From NCBI GenBank assembly GCA_023428245.1, contig JAEYYX010000102.1:24851-88850 (forward strand): a stretch of 64,000 nucleotides of DNA, in the 5' to 3' direction. Numbering within the stretch: position 1 is the first letter of the stretch; every line of letters begins with the position of its first letter. A program made the translations under genes and the position numbers. The DNA comes from Pseudomonadota bacterium. GTDB lineage: Bacteria > Myxococcota_A > Polyangia > Polyangiales > Polyangiaceae. The notes beneath the pieces are model-generated. The model was not told the origin of the DNA and did no database searches. It worked only from the letters and a program-made list of their open reading frames with translations. Positions 7,998-16,116 of this stretch are shown piece after piece.

Positions 7998-8390
7998 ATG
8001 GCAGCCAGCAAGAAGCGCGTTCAGCGCAAAGTCGTCAAGAAGAATATCCCGAGTGGGATCTGTCACATCCAGTCGACGTTCAACAACACGATCGTGACGA
8101 TCACCGACATCAGCGGTAACGCGATCTCCTGGTCGAGCGCTGGTTCTCGCGGTTTCAAGGGCTCTCGGAAGAGCACGCCCTTCGCGGCGCAGCTCGCTGC
8201 CGAAGAGGCCGGCCGCAAGGCAATGGACCATGGCATGCGCCAGGTCGCTGTGTTCGTGAATGGTCCCGGCTCTGGTCGTGAGAGCGCACTCCGCGCTCTG
8301 CAGCAGGTTGGCTTCCGCGTCACCCTGATCCGTGACGTGACCCCGATCCCCCACAACGGCTGCCGCGCTCCGAAGCGCCGCCGCGTGTGA
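7998..8390 (+). CDS. rpsK: 30S ribosomal protein S11
   Basis: A 130-residue S11 of the 30S platform that contacts mRNA near the E site. The pattern HIQSTFNNTIVTITD, SAGSRGFKGSRKSTPFAAQ and the C-terminal TPIPHNGCRAPKRRRV are typical and end at the usual place. The length is normal. The next gene in most bacteria is rpsD (S4). Here it is missing and a 238-base non-coding leader separates rpsK from rpoA. Confidence 0.98.
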   Translation: MAASKKRVQRKVVKKNIPSGICHIQSTFNNTIVTITDISGNAISWSSAGSRGFKGSRKSTPFAAQLAAEEAGRKAMDHGMRQVAVFVNGPGSGRESALRALQQVGFRVTLIRDVTPIPHNGCRAPKRRRV

Positions 8391-8628
8391 GGCTCGGCAC
8401 AATCCTTTGAGTGTTACCCGTACGTGAGTGCGGGATTCGACAAGGAGGCACCCGAGTGGTTCCTCCTTTCGGCTTAGCGGCCCCTCCTGGTGGGTCTTTG
8501 AGCGAAGTTTGACCAGGAAACGCGGGCAGGCCGCGGAGTCGACCGAGGGAGCGGGTTCCCCGGCGGCTCGGGACGGCCGCGCGAGGTAGCCCGAAGGGGC
8601 GAACAGAAGAAAGGTAGAGGAACCGAAT
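8391..8628 (+). promoter_or_regulatory. Structured rpoA leader in the place of rpsD
   Basis: This 238-base spacer holds a strong hairpin at 8442-8468: AAGGAGG 8442-8448 pairs with CCTCCTT 8462-8468, with an inner ACC/GGT stem around a CGAGT loop. A second 6-base stem joins CCTGGT 8486-8491 and ACCAGG 8512-8517. The first stem would hide a consensus Shine-Dalgarno that stands seven bases before a GTG (see the leader-peptide entry). No T tract follows, so it is not a classical terminator. It could be an autoregulatory target, a pausing element or a processing site. The role is inference. Confidence 0.45.
8456..8512 (+). CDS. Possible 18-residue proline-rich leader peptide
   Basis: A short open frame starts at GTG 8456, seven bases after a perfect AAGGAGG (8442-8448), and stops at TGA 8510-8512. 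The product would be 18 residues, VVPPFGLAAPPGGSLSEV. It contains two Pro-Pro motifs, one followed by Gly-Gly; PPG-type motifs are known to slow ribosomes without EF-P. The start region and the Shine-Dalgarno lie inside the 8442-8468 hairpin. It could be a stalling leader that controls rpoA translation. A chance frame in GC-rich DNA is equally possible, because no homolog could be checked. Confidence 0.25.
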   Translation: MVPPFGLAAPPGGSLSEV

Positions 8629-9651
8629 ATGGGTGCACAAATGATGAGCCGCAACTGGCGCGATCTGATCCGTCCGAAGGCGATCCAGCTCGATCCCGAG
8701 ACTTCGACCGAATACTACGGTCGCTTCGTGTGCGAGCCGCTCGAGCGTGGCTTCGGTACCACCATCGGAAACAGCCTCCGCCGCGTTCTTCTGGCCTCGC
8801 TCCAAGGCGCTGCCATCACCGCGGTGCGCATCGACGGTGCGCTTCACGAGTTCACGACGATCCCCGACGTGGTCGAGGACGTCACCGACATCATCCTGAA
8901 CCTCAAAGAGGTTGTCTTCCGCGCTGAGTCGCCGCGCACCTATACGGTCCGCCTCGAGAAGGAAGGCCCCGGCCCTGTCACCGCTGGTGACATCAAGCTC
9001 GTCGATGGTCTGACGGTCCTGAATAAGGACAAGGTCGTGGCCAGCCTCGACAAGAAGGGCCCGCTCTCGATGGAGCTCACCGTGGGCGTCGGCCGCGGTT
9101 ACGTTCCCGCCGAGCGCAACAAGACCCCGACCATGCCGATCGGCAGCGTTCCGATCGACTCGCTGTTCTCGCCGGTCCGTAAGGTCAACTACACCGTCCA
9201 GAACGCGCGCGTTGGTCAACAGACCGACTACGACAAGCTCATCCTCGAGGTCTACACGAACGGCGCGGTCAAGCCCGCCGACGCTGTCGCTTTCGCGGCA
9301 AAGATCCTCAAAGAGCAGCTCTCGATCTGGATTAACTTCGAGGAAACCGACGAAACCTCGTACTCCGCGGGCAGCGGCGACGACGCTCCGATGAACGAGC
9401 ACTTGTTCCGTTCGGTTGACGAGCTCGAGCTCTCGGTTCGCTCGGCGAACTGCCTGCAGAACGCGAACATCCAGCTCATCGGTGAGCTGGTGCAACGCAC
9501 CGAGCAGGACATGCTCAAGACGAAGAACTTTGGCCGCAAGTCGCTCAAGGAGATCAAAGAGATCCTCGGCACGATGGGCCTCTCGCTCGGTATGAAGCTC
9601 GAGAACTGGCCGGGCATGCTGGAGCGCTGGAAGCAGAGTCAGGGCGCCTGA
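8629..9651 (+). CDS. rpoA: DNA-directed RNA polymerase subunit alpha
   Basis: A 340-residue alpha subunit. The N-terminal assembly domain contains EPLERGFGTTIGNSLRRVLL and DGALHEFTTIPDVVEDVTDI. A linker near 230-255 leads to the C-terminal domain with LELSVRSANCLQNANI and KTKNFGRKSLKEIKEIL, the part that binds UP elements and activators. ATG 8629 is taken as start; a second ATG 12 bases on (MMSRNW) is possible. It is preceded by the long leader described separately and followed by rplQ after 39 bases. Confidence 0.97.
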   Translation: MGAQMMSRNWRDLIRPKAIQLDPETSTEYYGRFVCEPLERGFGTTIGNSLRRVLLASLQGAAITAVRIDGALHEFTTIPDVVEDVTDIILNLKEVVFRAESPRTYTVRLEKEGPGPVTAGDIKLVDGLTVLNKDKVVASLDKKGPLSMELTVGVGRGYVPAERNKTPTMPIGSVPIDSLFSPVRKVNYTVQNARVGQQTDYDKLILEVYTNGAVKPADAVAFAAKILKEQLSIWINFEETDETSYSAGSGDDAPMNEHLFRSVDELELSVRSANCLQNANIQLIGELVQRTEQDMLKTKNFGRKSLKEIKEILGTMGLSLGMKLENWPGMLERWKQSQGA

Positions 9652-9690
9652 GAGGCGCGAAGCACCCCGAGAACCTGAGGACGAACGAAG

Positions 9691-10158
9691 ATGCGACACG
9701 GAAATTCGGGCCGACAATTCGGCCGCAATTCGAGCCACCGCCGCGCCATGTTGCGCGCACTGACGGCGAACCTGATCGCTCACGAGCGAATTGAAACAAC
9801 CGACGCCAAGGCCAAAGAGCTTCGGCGCGTAGCAGAGCGGGTCATCACCAAGGCTCGCCGCCTGGGTGAGATCGCTTACACGCCCCACGACAAGCTGAGC
9901 CTGGCTGACCGCGCTCGCCGTCAAGCTGCTCAGCAGCAGGTCGCCCGCTTCCTTCAAAGGTTCGCGAGCGTAACTGGCGAGGGTGGCGCTTCGGTGAAGA
10001 AGATCGATCTCGTTGAGAAGGTCTTCGTTGATCTTGCCAAGCGTTATGCTGGTCGCCCCGGCGGCTACACGCGCATCATCAAGGTCGGCAACCGTCGCGG
10101 CGACAACGCCCCGATCTCGATTATCGAGCTCGTCGGCGAGGCCGAAAAGGCAGAGTGA
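9691..10158 (+). CDS. rplQ: 50S ribosomal protein L17
   Basis: A 155-residue L17 near the exit tunnel. It starts MRHGNSGRQFGRNSSHRRAM and has the family segments LTANLIAHERIETTDAKAKE and RPGGYTRIIKVGNRRGDNAP. It is longer than the E. coli protein (127) mainly through an insertion around residues 85-110. It is the last gene of the ribosomal cluster and is followed by a hairpin at 10251. Confidence 0.97.
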   Translation: MRHGNSGRQFGRNSSHRRAMLRALTANLIAHERIETTDAKAKELRRVAERVITKARRLGEIAYTPHDKLSLADRARRQAAQQQVARFLQRFASVTGEGGASVKKIDLVEKVFVDLAKRYAGRPGGYTRIIKVGNRRGDNAPISIIELVGEAEKAE

Positions 10159-10250
10159 GCCCGGCCGAGGGTGCGCATCGCTTTGAAGGCGGGCCCTCAC
10201 TGACTCCCTCTGGGTAGCTTCTCGAAAGGGGCCGCCAGCCGAGGAAGATG

Positions 10251-10286
10251 AGGCGAAGATCCGAGGAGGGTCTTCGCCTTGTTGCC
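10251..10286 (+). terminator. Probable terminator of the ribosomal cluster
   Basis: AGGCGAAGA (10251-10259) pairs perfectly with TCTTCGCCT (10271-10279) around an 11-base loop. The following TGTTGCCATTT is only moderately T-rich, so termination may be partial. It lies about 95 bases after rplQ and before a repeat array. Confidence 0.6.
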
Positions 10287-10313
10287 ATTTGGGGGGGGCC
10301 GGCGGTGGGGCGT

Positions 10314-10589
10314 GCGGAGCGCGCGTTGTGAGAGCGGCGGGCCAAGTCGAGCGGAGCGCGGGTTGGGAGAGCGGCGGGCCCAGTCGAGCGGAGCGCGCGT
10401 TGTGAGAGCGGCGGGGCCAAGTCGAGCGGAGCGCGCGTTGTGAGAGCGGCGGGGCCCAGTCGAGCGGAGCGCGCGTTGTGAGAGCGGCGGGGCCCAGTCG
10501 AGCGGAGCGCGCGTTGTGAGAGCGGCGGGCCCAGTCGAGCGGAGCGCGCGTTGTGAGAGCGGCGGGGCCCAGTCGAGCGGAGCGCGCGT
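10314..10589. repeat. Minisatellite: seven 37-38-base units plus a partial eighth
   Basis: A direct tandem repeat whose units start GCGGAGCGCGCGTTGTGAGA and end in CAGTCGA or AAGTCGA. Successive unit lengths are 37, 37, 38, 38, 38, 37 and 38 bases, then 13 bases of an eighth. The one-base difference is the length of a G run (GGGCC or GGGGCC). Units 3 to 7 are almost identical, and unit 2 has two extra changes. There are no spacers, so it is not CRISPR. It lies between the ribosomal terminator and the 3' end of the next gene on the other strand. Recent slippage or unequal crossing-over is likely. Confidence 0.95.
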
Positions 10590-10597
10590 CTCGGTGA

Positions 10598-10664
10598 TGC
10601 GGTGAGGTGCGGGGGCGCTGAGAGGCGCGGGGGCGCGGGGACGCGGGGGCGCGGGGGCGCGCTC
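10598..10664 (+). repeat. G-rich low-complexity tract
   Basis: Directly after the minisatellite the + strand has many runs of four or five G separated by CGC or CGCGG (GCGGGGGCGCG pattern). The spacing is compatible with G-quadruplex formation on the + strand. It covers the 3' flank of the minus-strand gene at 10665 and could hinder replication or help terminate its transcription. The role is inference. Confidence 0.5.
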
Positions 10665-12425
10665 TCAGGAGTCGTCCGTCGAGGGTTCCTTCAGGGTCAG
10701 GACGAGCTCGCCGTCCTCGCTTGGTGTTCCTTGCGAAGCGAAGCTCGGCGCTGGCGAATCTGCGTCTGCGGGGGCGCTGCCGGGGGCGTCGTCCGGGCTT
10801 CTGGCGGTTGCATTCCCGGCCGCGGTGCTCGCGGCGTTGTGCGGGGCCTCCGCGACCACCGGAGCTTCGCTTTCGACGTCCTCCGCTCCTGCCTGGTCTC
10901 CTTCGCCCGTAGCGCTCTCGTCTGTCTCGGCCTCAGTGTCGTCTTCTTCCGGCGCGCGCTCCAAAGCGCGCTTGCGGCGCCAGGTGATGCCAAGGCTTGT
11001 GGCAAGGCCGAGAAGTGCGAAGAGGGCGACCCCCCCTGCGAGCCCGTAGCGAGTCCAGGGACTCAGACCGACGGGGCTCGTGGTGGTGGACTCGAGATCT
11101 TTGGCGAGGGGATTTTTCGGATCGAGGGCGAGCGCAAGGTCGACCAGGCTGCGATCGTAGATGCCCTCGGCGGCGAGCTCTCGGGCTTCGACGGCCCGGA
11201 GGAGGCTCTCGGCGGCGTTTCGATCTTGGTCTTGCCCGATGCGCGCGGCGCGTCTCGCGGCATTTTTTGCGGCCTCAGGATCTCTTTCGACGTACTCGCG
11301 AGCGAAGCGCAAGTAGAGCGGGGCCATCTTCTCGCGCTCTTCGAAGAGAGGATTGTCGAGTAAGATGTCGTCGAGGTCCTGCTTCATGGCGATAAGATCG
11401 CCACTCGCCTCGGCCTTCTTTGCGCTCTCATATAACGAGTAGAGGCGCTCGAGCCTGAGGCGGTCGTACTCGGTGAAGAGCTCCCGGGCGAGCCGCTTCC
11501 AGGTCCACTCGCGCGGCGGACGCTTTCCCGTTGTGGAGAGGTACGCGTCGCGGAGCGCCCAGGCGGCGGATTCGCCGAGCAGGGCGATTCCCTGGCGTGC
11601 GGCGAGCTGGAGTTTGAGGCGTTCGATGGCCGCGTAGCCGATCAAGATCGAGCTCGCGTCGGGATTCCTTATGCGTCCGAGAGCGACAAGGATATCGGCG
11701 AGGGCGTCGGGATCGTCGGTGCGGACGAGAGCGTGAGCGATCGCTTTGCCGCGGAGATCGAGCTGCCTTTTGGCCCATTTGCGAACCATCTCGGCGGGAT
11801 GTTGTTCGGCTTCGACGAGCCCGGCGAGCGCTTTGTCCCCGAGCTGATCGAGCTGGTTCTGAACGTCGATGCGGATGAAGTCGCCGAAGCGCGCGTAGAC
11901 GCGGATGAGCTCGCGCACAGCTTCCACCGACCCGATCGCACCGAGCATGCGGTTGATGGCGAGGATTTGGAGCAGGCGTTCGGCGTGCGAATTCTTCAGA
12001 TCGAGCGTCTCTTGAGCGCGCAGCAGGAAGTCTTCGTCGTCGACTCCTTTGGTGCGCCGGACGCGCTGCACCAGCTCGCCCATCTCCTTGCGTCCGCCTC
12101 GCTCGGCGAGCTTGTCGATGCGGGTGGCGAGACCCGAGACCCAGTCCGGCTTGGCCTCGAGGAGCTGCCTTCGCGCTCGTTCGCGGAGGACCGGGTCAGG
12201 GGAGGTGACCTCGCCGAGCAGCCTGTCGATGGCCTCGATGGCGAGGGGGCGCGGCGCCGGAAGTTTCAGGGACGGAGGCTCGGGCAGGGGTGCGAGCGGC
12301 ATGTCTGCCGGGCGAGCGGGGGCCTCGAGAGTCGTTTCCTTCTCTTCGCGATCTCCCCAAGCAGGGCTCACGAGGAGGGCGAGGGAGAGGACAGTGCCGA
12401 AGAGCTCAGCGCGCCGAGCTCTCAT
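10665..12425 (-). CDS. HEAT-repeat membrane protein with acidic tail (unknown function)
   Basis: A 586-residue protein with an N-terminal signal peptide (LSLALLVSPAWG, residues 12-24) and a proline-rich stretch to about 60. Alpha-helical repeats at 60-300 look like HEAT/armadillo repeats, and TPR-like helices at 320-440 are followed by a single TM helix at about 459-482. The rest is an acidic, alanine/proline-rich cytosolic tail. The layout suggests a periplasmic scaffold anchored in the inner membrane with a disordered cytoplasmic tail. Its start codon overlaps the acyP stop by one base (TGATG), so the two genes form an operon. No enzymatic motif is visible and no name is justified. Confidence 0.8.
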   Translation of the reverse strand: MRARRAELFGTVLSLALLVSPAWGDREEKETTLEAPARPADMPLAPLPEPPSLKLPAPRPLAIEAIDRLLGEVTSPDPVLRERARRQLLEAKPDWVSGLATRIDKLAERGGRKEMGELVQRVRRTKGVDDEDFLLRAQETLDLKNSHAERLLQILAINRMLGAIGSVEAVRELIRVYARFGDFIRIDVQNQLDQLGDKALAGLVEAEQHPAEMVRKWAKRQLDLRGKAIAHALVRTDDPDALADILVALGRIRNPDASSILIGYAAIERLKLQLAARQGIALLGESAAWALRDAYLSTTGKRPPREWTWKRLARELFTEYDRLRLERLYSLYESAKKAEASGDLIAMKQDLDDILLDNPLFEEREKMAPLYLRFAREYVERDPEAAKNAARRAARIGQDQDRNAAESLLRAVEARELAAEGIYDRSLVDLALALDPKNPLAKDLESTTTSPVGLSPWTRYGLAGGVALFALLGLATSLGITWRRKRALERAPEEDDTEAETDESATGEGDQAGAEDVESEAPVVAEAPHNAASTAAGNATARSPDDAPGSAPADADSPAPSFASQGTPSEDGELVLTLKEPSTDDS

Positions 12426-12703
12426 CAGTCGACGATACGGAAATCGGCGTACTCGCCGGTATAGCCGCGCCAGCGCGTCTCGACGCGGTCGACGCGCGCG
12501 GCGGTCGGACCCTTCTGTGCCCAGCCGTAGAGCTCCCGGATGCTGAGTTCTTCGCCCTCGGCCACGATCTCGATGGAGCCGTCGGGGCGGTTCTTCACCC
12601 AGCCAGAGAGGCCGAGTCGACGCGCTTCACGCTGCGCAGAGGCGCGAAAATAGACGCCCTGAACCCGTCCACGAATATGGAGCTGGAGCTGCTTGAGTGC
12701 CAC
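12425..12703 (-). CDS. acyP: Acylphosphatase
   Basis: A 92-residue acylphosphatase, the normal size, which hydrolyses carboxyl-phosphate bonds such as acetyl phosphate. The phosphate loop GRVQGVYFR contains the catalytic Arg20, and Asn38 in GWVKNRPDGSIEIVAEG is the second catalytic residue. The C-terminal GYTGEYADFRIV matches the end of the fold. It is upstream of, and overlaps by one base, the HEAT-repeat membrane protein. It is divergent from the histidine kinase, and the start codons nearly coincide. Confidence 0.95.
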   Translation of the reverse strand: MALKQLQLHIRGRVQGVYFRASAQREARRLGLSGWVKNRPDGSIEIVAEGEELSIRELYGWAQKGPTAARVDRVETRWRGYTGEYADFRIVD

Positions 12704-14577
12704 GAGTGCTAGTTACACCGCTTCGGGCCTGTGGTCGAATATGGCTCGTGAGCTCGCGGAAGCAAAAGGCGAAAGCCAGCGTCGTGGTGGAAGGCCCCCT
12801 TCTGCTCCGCGAGGTGCAGGTGGCGCGGGCTTTGCGCGAGGTGGCCGGGGCTCTCGGGGCTTCCCTCGAGCTCGATGAGCTCATCGAACTTGTCCTCGCG
12901 AAAATTCGCGAGCTGGTGCGGGCGGATGCTGCCTATCTTTTCGTCCTGGATGAACGACGCCAGGAGCTCGTGAGCCGCAGTGAGGGCGGGGGAGCTGACC
13001 GCATCATCATCCCCTTGGAGGACGGTCCACTGAGCCAGGTGACGCGCACCGGTCGGGGCGTTCGGCTCGAGGCAGGCGAGCTCCCACCTCGGACGGAATG
13101 GGAGGCGATCGCCCGGTCCCCGACGGGAGCTGCGCTGCTCCTGCCTCTGAAGAATAATCTCAGCCGCACCATCGGGGCAGCGCTCGTCTTGCGTTGCGAG
13201 GGCGAGAAGTGCGCGCCGTTCTCAGACGAAGATGAAGAGATCGTGAGCGTGCTGGCAAAGCAAGCGGCTGTTGCGATCGACAACTCGCGACTGCTGGTGA
13301 CGCTGATTCGCAAGAACCAGCAGCTGCAGCAGGCCCAGGAACAGCTCATGCGCCGGGTGCGCGACCTTGAGCTCCTCTTCGAGCTCGAACGAGCTACCGC
13401 CCGAGCCCACTCCCACGAGGAGCTCGCCATCGCCGTCCTCGAACGTCTGGCGCGGGCTTCGGGCGCAGAACAGGCGCTGCTCGTGCTCCGGACCCCCGAC
13501 TCGAGTCAGGTAGCCGAGTTCGCGCTCACCCGGCGCTTCTCCCAGACAGGGCTTCGCACCGAATCCCCCGCAGCTTTCTCGACAACCGTGAGCCCAGCTT
13601 CCAGCGGCCCGCTCGCGCGGGTCTTGAGCGAAGGGGTGCCGCTGCAGATGGACGCGGCGCTCGGCGAAGAGCGGGGCCTGGCGCGCGGTCCGGAGGAAGA
13701 GCGCATCGTCGACTCGGTGCGGATCCGCTCCATGATCGCTGAGCCCCTCGAGGGCGAGCAGCGGCCGATGGGCGCGATCGGGCTCTTGAACAAACAGGAC
13801 GGGCCCTTCACCGCCGAAGACCTCGGACTCTTGCGCCTGGTGGCCGCGAACGTTGCGACTGCGGTGAGGCTGTTTGATGCGAGTCGAGCGCGCGAACAGG
13901 AAGAGCGCTTGAGCGCGATCGGGACGCTATTGTCCCAGGTTCTCCACGATCTCAGGAGTCCGCTCGCCGCTATCAGCGGCTACGTCGAGTTCATGACCGA
14001 GGCGTCCGAGCGGTCGGACCGGGAGCGCTACGCGGCCCAGATTTTGAAGCAGTTTGAGACGCTCGGACTCATGCAGCAGGAGGTCTTGGCCTTCGCGCGC
14101 GGCGAGACGAAGGTCCTGGTCCGGAAGGTATTCCTCGACCGGTTCCTGAGCGACCTGAAAGAGCTCCTCGAGCGGGAGCTCGCTGGGAAGAATGTGGAGC
14201 TCCGCTTCGATCACCAGCGCAAAGTCGTCGCCTATTTCGACTCGGAGCGCATGACGCGGGCCCTTGTGAACCTCGTTCGCAACGCAGCGGAAGCGATCGG
14301 GAGTCGCGGCGGAGCCATCACCGTCGAGACGGCGACAAGCGGACAAGATCTCCTGTTTCGGGTGCGAGACAGCGGACCGGGCGTTCCGCCCCACGTCGCG
14401 ACAAGGCTCTTCGAGTCGTTCGTGACCTCGGGCAAGCAGGGCGGCACCGGCCTAGGGCTCGCGATCGTGCGCCGCATTGCTACTGAGCACGGAGGCAGCG
14501 TTGAGCTCGAGGAGACGAAGAGCGGCGCCTCGTTTCTGATCCGCTTGCCTGCGGCTCTCCAGAAGAAGCGGAGTTAA
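12697..14577 (+). CDS. Soluble sensor histidine kinase with two GAF domains
   Basis: A 626-residue kinase with no TM segment. GAF 1 spans about residues 45-195 and GAF 2 about 225-395, joined by a coiled coil. HisKA carries the phospho-acceptor His417 in VLHDLRSPLAAISGYVEF. The ATPase domain shows the N box (NLVRNAAEAI), G1 (DSGPGVP), F box (FESFVT) and G2 (GGTGLGLAIVRR). The GTG at 12697 has GGAG eight bases upstream but lies inside the acyP start region; GTG 12748 is an alternative. The partner response regulator is not in the window. A second kinase follows three bases later. Confidence 0.92.
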   Translation: MPRVLVTPLRACGRIWLVSSRKQKAKASVVVEGPLLLREVQVARALREVAGALGASLELDELIELVLAKIRELVRADAAYLFVLDERRQELVSRSEGGGADRIIIPLEDGPLSQVTRTGRGVRLEAGELPPRTEWEAIARSPTGAALLLPLKNNLSRTIGAALVLRCEGEKCAPFSDEDEEIVSVLAKQAAVAIDNSRLLVTLIRKNQQLQQAQEQLMRRVRDLELLFELERATARAHSHEELAIAVLERLARASGAEQALLVLRTPDSSQVAEFALTRRFSQTGLRTESPAAFSTTVSPASSGPLARVLSEGVPLQMDAALGEERGLARGPEEERIVDSVRIRSMIAEPLEGEQRPMGAIGLLNKQDGPFTAEDLGLLRLVAANVATAVRLFDASRAREQEERLSAIGTLLSQVLHDLRSPLAAISGYVEFMTEASERSDRERYAAQILKQFETLGLMQQEVLAFARGETKVLVRKVFLDRFLSDLKELLERELAGKNVELRFDHQRKVVAYFDSERMTRALVNLVRNAAEAIGSRGGAITVETATSGQDLLFRVRDSGPGVPPHVATRLFESFVTSGKQGGTGLGLAIVRRIATEHGGSVELEETKSGASFLIRLPAALQKKRS

Positions 14578-14580
14578 CCC

Positions 14581-16116
14581 ATGGGGCTATCCGACTTCCT
14601 CGCGGCTCGCTCGCGTTCGCTCGTCTCGCGCATCGTCGTCTCGTACCTCATCGTCCTTTTGGGCTTCGTTTGGGTCAGCGGCATGGCCCTCTTTTCGCTG
14701 CGGAGCGCGACCCGGGAGACGCGGGTGCTCAGCCAGGAGTACTTGCCGCTCGCGCTCTCGGTGCGCGACTTGGTCTTGAACCAAGACACCTGGAACTCAC
14801 AGCTCAATCACGTCACCGAGACCGACAATCCCGCCGCCAAACGCGCCTGGTACGAGACAGAGCTTCGCCTTGGCCGGACCCAAAAGCTCGCCGAAGTCGA
14901 GGCTCACCTCGCTTCCGCCCTCGGCCAAGCAGAGCGCATCTCGGCGAGCGAGTTCGAAGCGCTCGCCCGGGAGCTCACGCACATCCGCGAGCTGATTGCG
15001 TTCGACGGAAGAGAGGTCACGGAGCTCTTCGCCGCGCTCGAGCGGGACGATGGGGCTGGGGCGGAAGCGGCGAGGGATGCTCTCGTCCTTCGGGGGCTCC
15101 GGGTCTCGAGGGCTCTCGCCCGCTTCGAAAAGCAGATTTCAGGCTACGTGGACGGGCTCGTGCGAGCGGCGGAGGAGCGTGAGCGCGTCGCGCTCATTCT
15201 GCTCAGCGTCTGCGCTCTCGTCGCGCTCCTGGTCGGGATTTTGATGGCCCTTTATGCGCGGCGGGTGGTGCTCCCGATCACCTGGGTCAAGAAGCGCGCC
15301 GAAGCTGTTCTCCTTGGCGATCTGTCGCCCAAGCCGGTCGTCGAAACGGGCGATGAGGTCGGCCAGTTATCCTCGACCTTCGAGGAAATGGTTCGAGCCA
15401 TCGCATCCACCCGCGAACAGCTGCTCGCTTCCGAGCGCCTCGTCACGATCGGAAAACTCGCGGCTCACGTGACTCATGAGGTGCGCAATCCGCTTTCGTC
15501 GATCGCTCTGAACCTTGAGCTGCTCGGGGATGAACTCGGACCAAGCCCGTGCGAAGCGCGCTCACTGCTCGCGGCGATCGGGGCGGAGGTCGATCGTCTC
15601 AGCGCCCTCAGTAATCAATACCTCTCGATGGCGCGCCGCACTGCGCCGGAGCTGACCGATACAGATTTCGGGGAAGTGGTCTTGGGCGCCGCGGAATTCA
15701 TGCGGCGGGACCTGACCCGGAGCGGGCATCGACTCGAAGTGACGATCGAAGAAGGGCTTCGTTGGATCCCGGCGGATGCGGGTCAAATCCGACAAGCTCT
15801 CTATAACCTCGTGCGCAATGCACGGGAGGCGACTCCTCCGGGACAGCTCGTCTCGATCCGCCTCGGACGAAGGGACAATCTGCTCGTGCTTTCCGTGGAG
15901 GACGAGGGACCAGGTATTGATCCCGGACAGATGGAGCGGCTCTTCGATCCTTTCTTCACGACCAAAGAGCACGGCACCGGCCTCGGTCTGGCTGTGACGC
16001 GACAGATCGCTGAGGTGCATCACGGTCGTCTGCGCTATGAGAGGCGCGAGGAAGGTGGATCTCGATTCTTGCTCGAGATCCCGATCCCCGAAGCCAAGAG
16101 CGAGCCCGAACAATGA
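14581..16116 (+). CDS. Membrane sensor histidine kinase with HAMP domain
   Basis: A 511-residue kinase. TM1 lies at about 17-40, a helical periplasmic region (four-helix-bundle type, no PAS signature) at 41-202 and TM2 at about 203-225. HAMP follows to about 285. HisKA has His299 in AAHVTHEVRNPLSSIALN. The ATPase domain has NLVRNAREATP, EDEGPGIDP and GTGLGLAVTRQI. It is co-directional with the GAF kinase three bases upstream and overlaps rdgB by four bases. No response regulator lies nearby, so the pair are orphan kinases, as is common in myxobacteria. Confidence 0.93.
   Translation: MGLSDFLAARSRSLVSRIVVSYLIVLLGFVWVSGMALFSLRSATRETRVLSQEYLPLALSVRDLVLNQDTWNSQLNHVTETDNPAAKRAWYETELRLGRTQKLAEVEAHLASALGQAERISASEFEALARELTHIRELIAFDGREVTELFAALERDDGAGAEAARDALVLRGLRVSRALARFEKQISGYVDGLVRAAEERERVALILLSVCALVALLVGILMALYARRVVLPITWVKKRAEAVLLGDLSPKPVVETGDEVGQLSSTFEEMVRAIASTREQLLASERLVTIGKLAAHVTHEVRNPLSSIALNLELLGDELGPSPCEARSLLAAIGAEVDRLSALSNQYLSMARRTAPELTDTDFGEVVLGAAEFMRRDLTRSGHRLEVTIEEGLRWIPADAGQIRQALYNLVRNAREATPPGQLVSIRLGRRDNLLVLSVEDEGPGIDPGQMERLFDPFFTTKEHGTGLGLAVTRQIAEVHHGRLRYERREEGGSRFLLEIPIPEAKSEPEQ

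Noticed and set aside
8320..10200. A 626-codon open frame on the minus strand
   Set aside because: Opposite rpoA and rplQ; composition is arginine/leucine/aspartate-rich shadow with no domain, signal or ribosome-binding site.
10314..10589. CRISPR array
   Set aside because: Units are directly adjacent with no variable spacers, and no cas genes are in the window.
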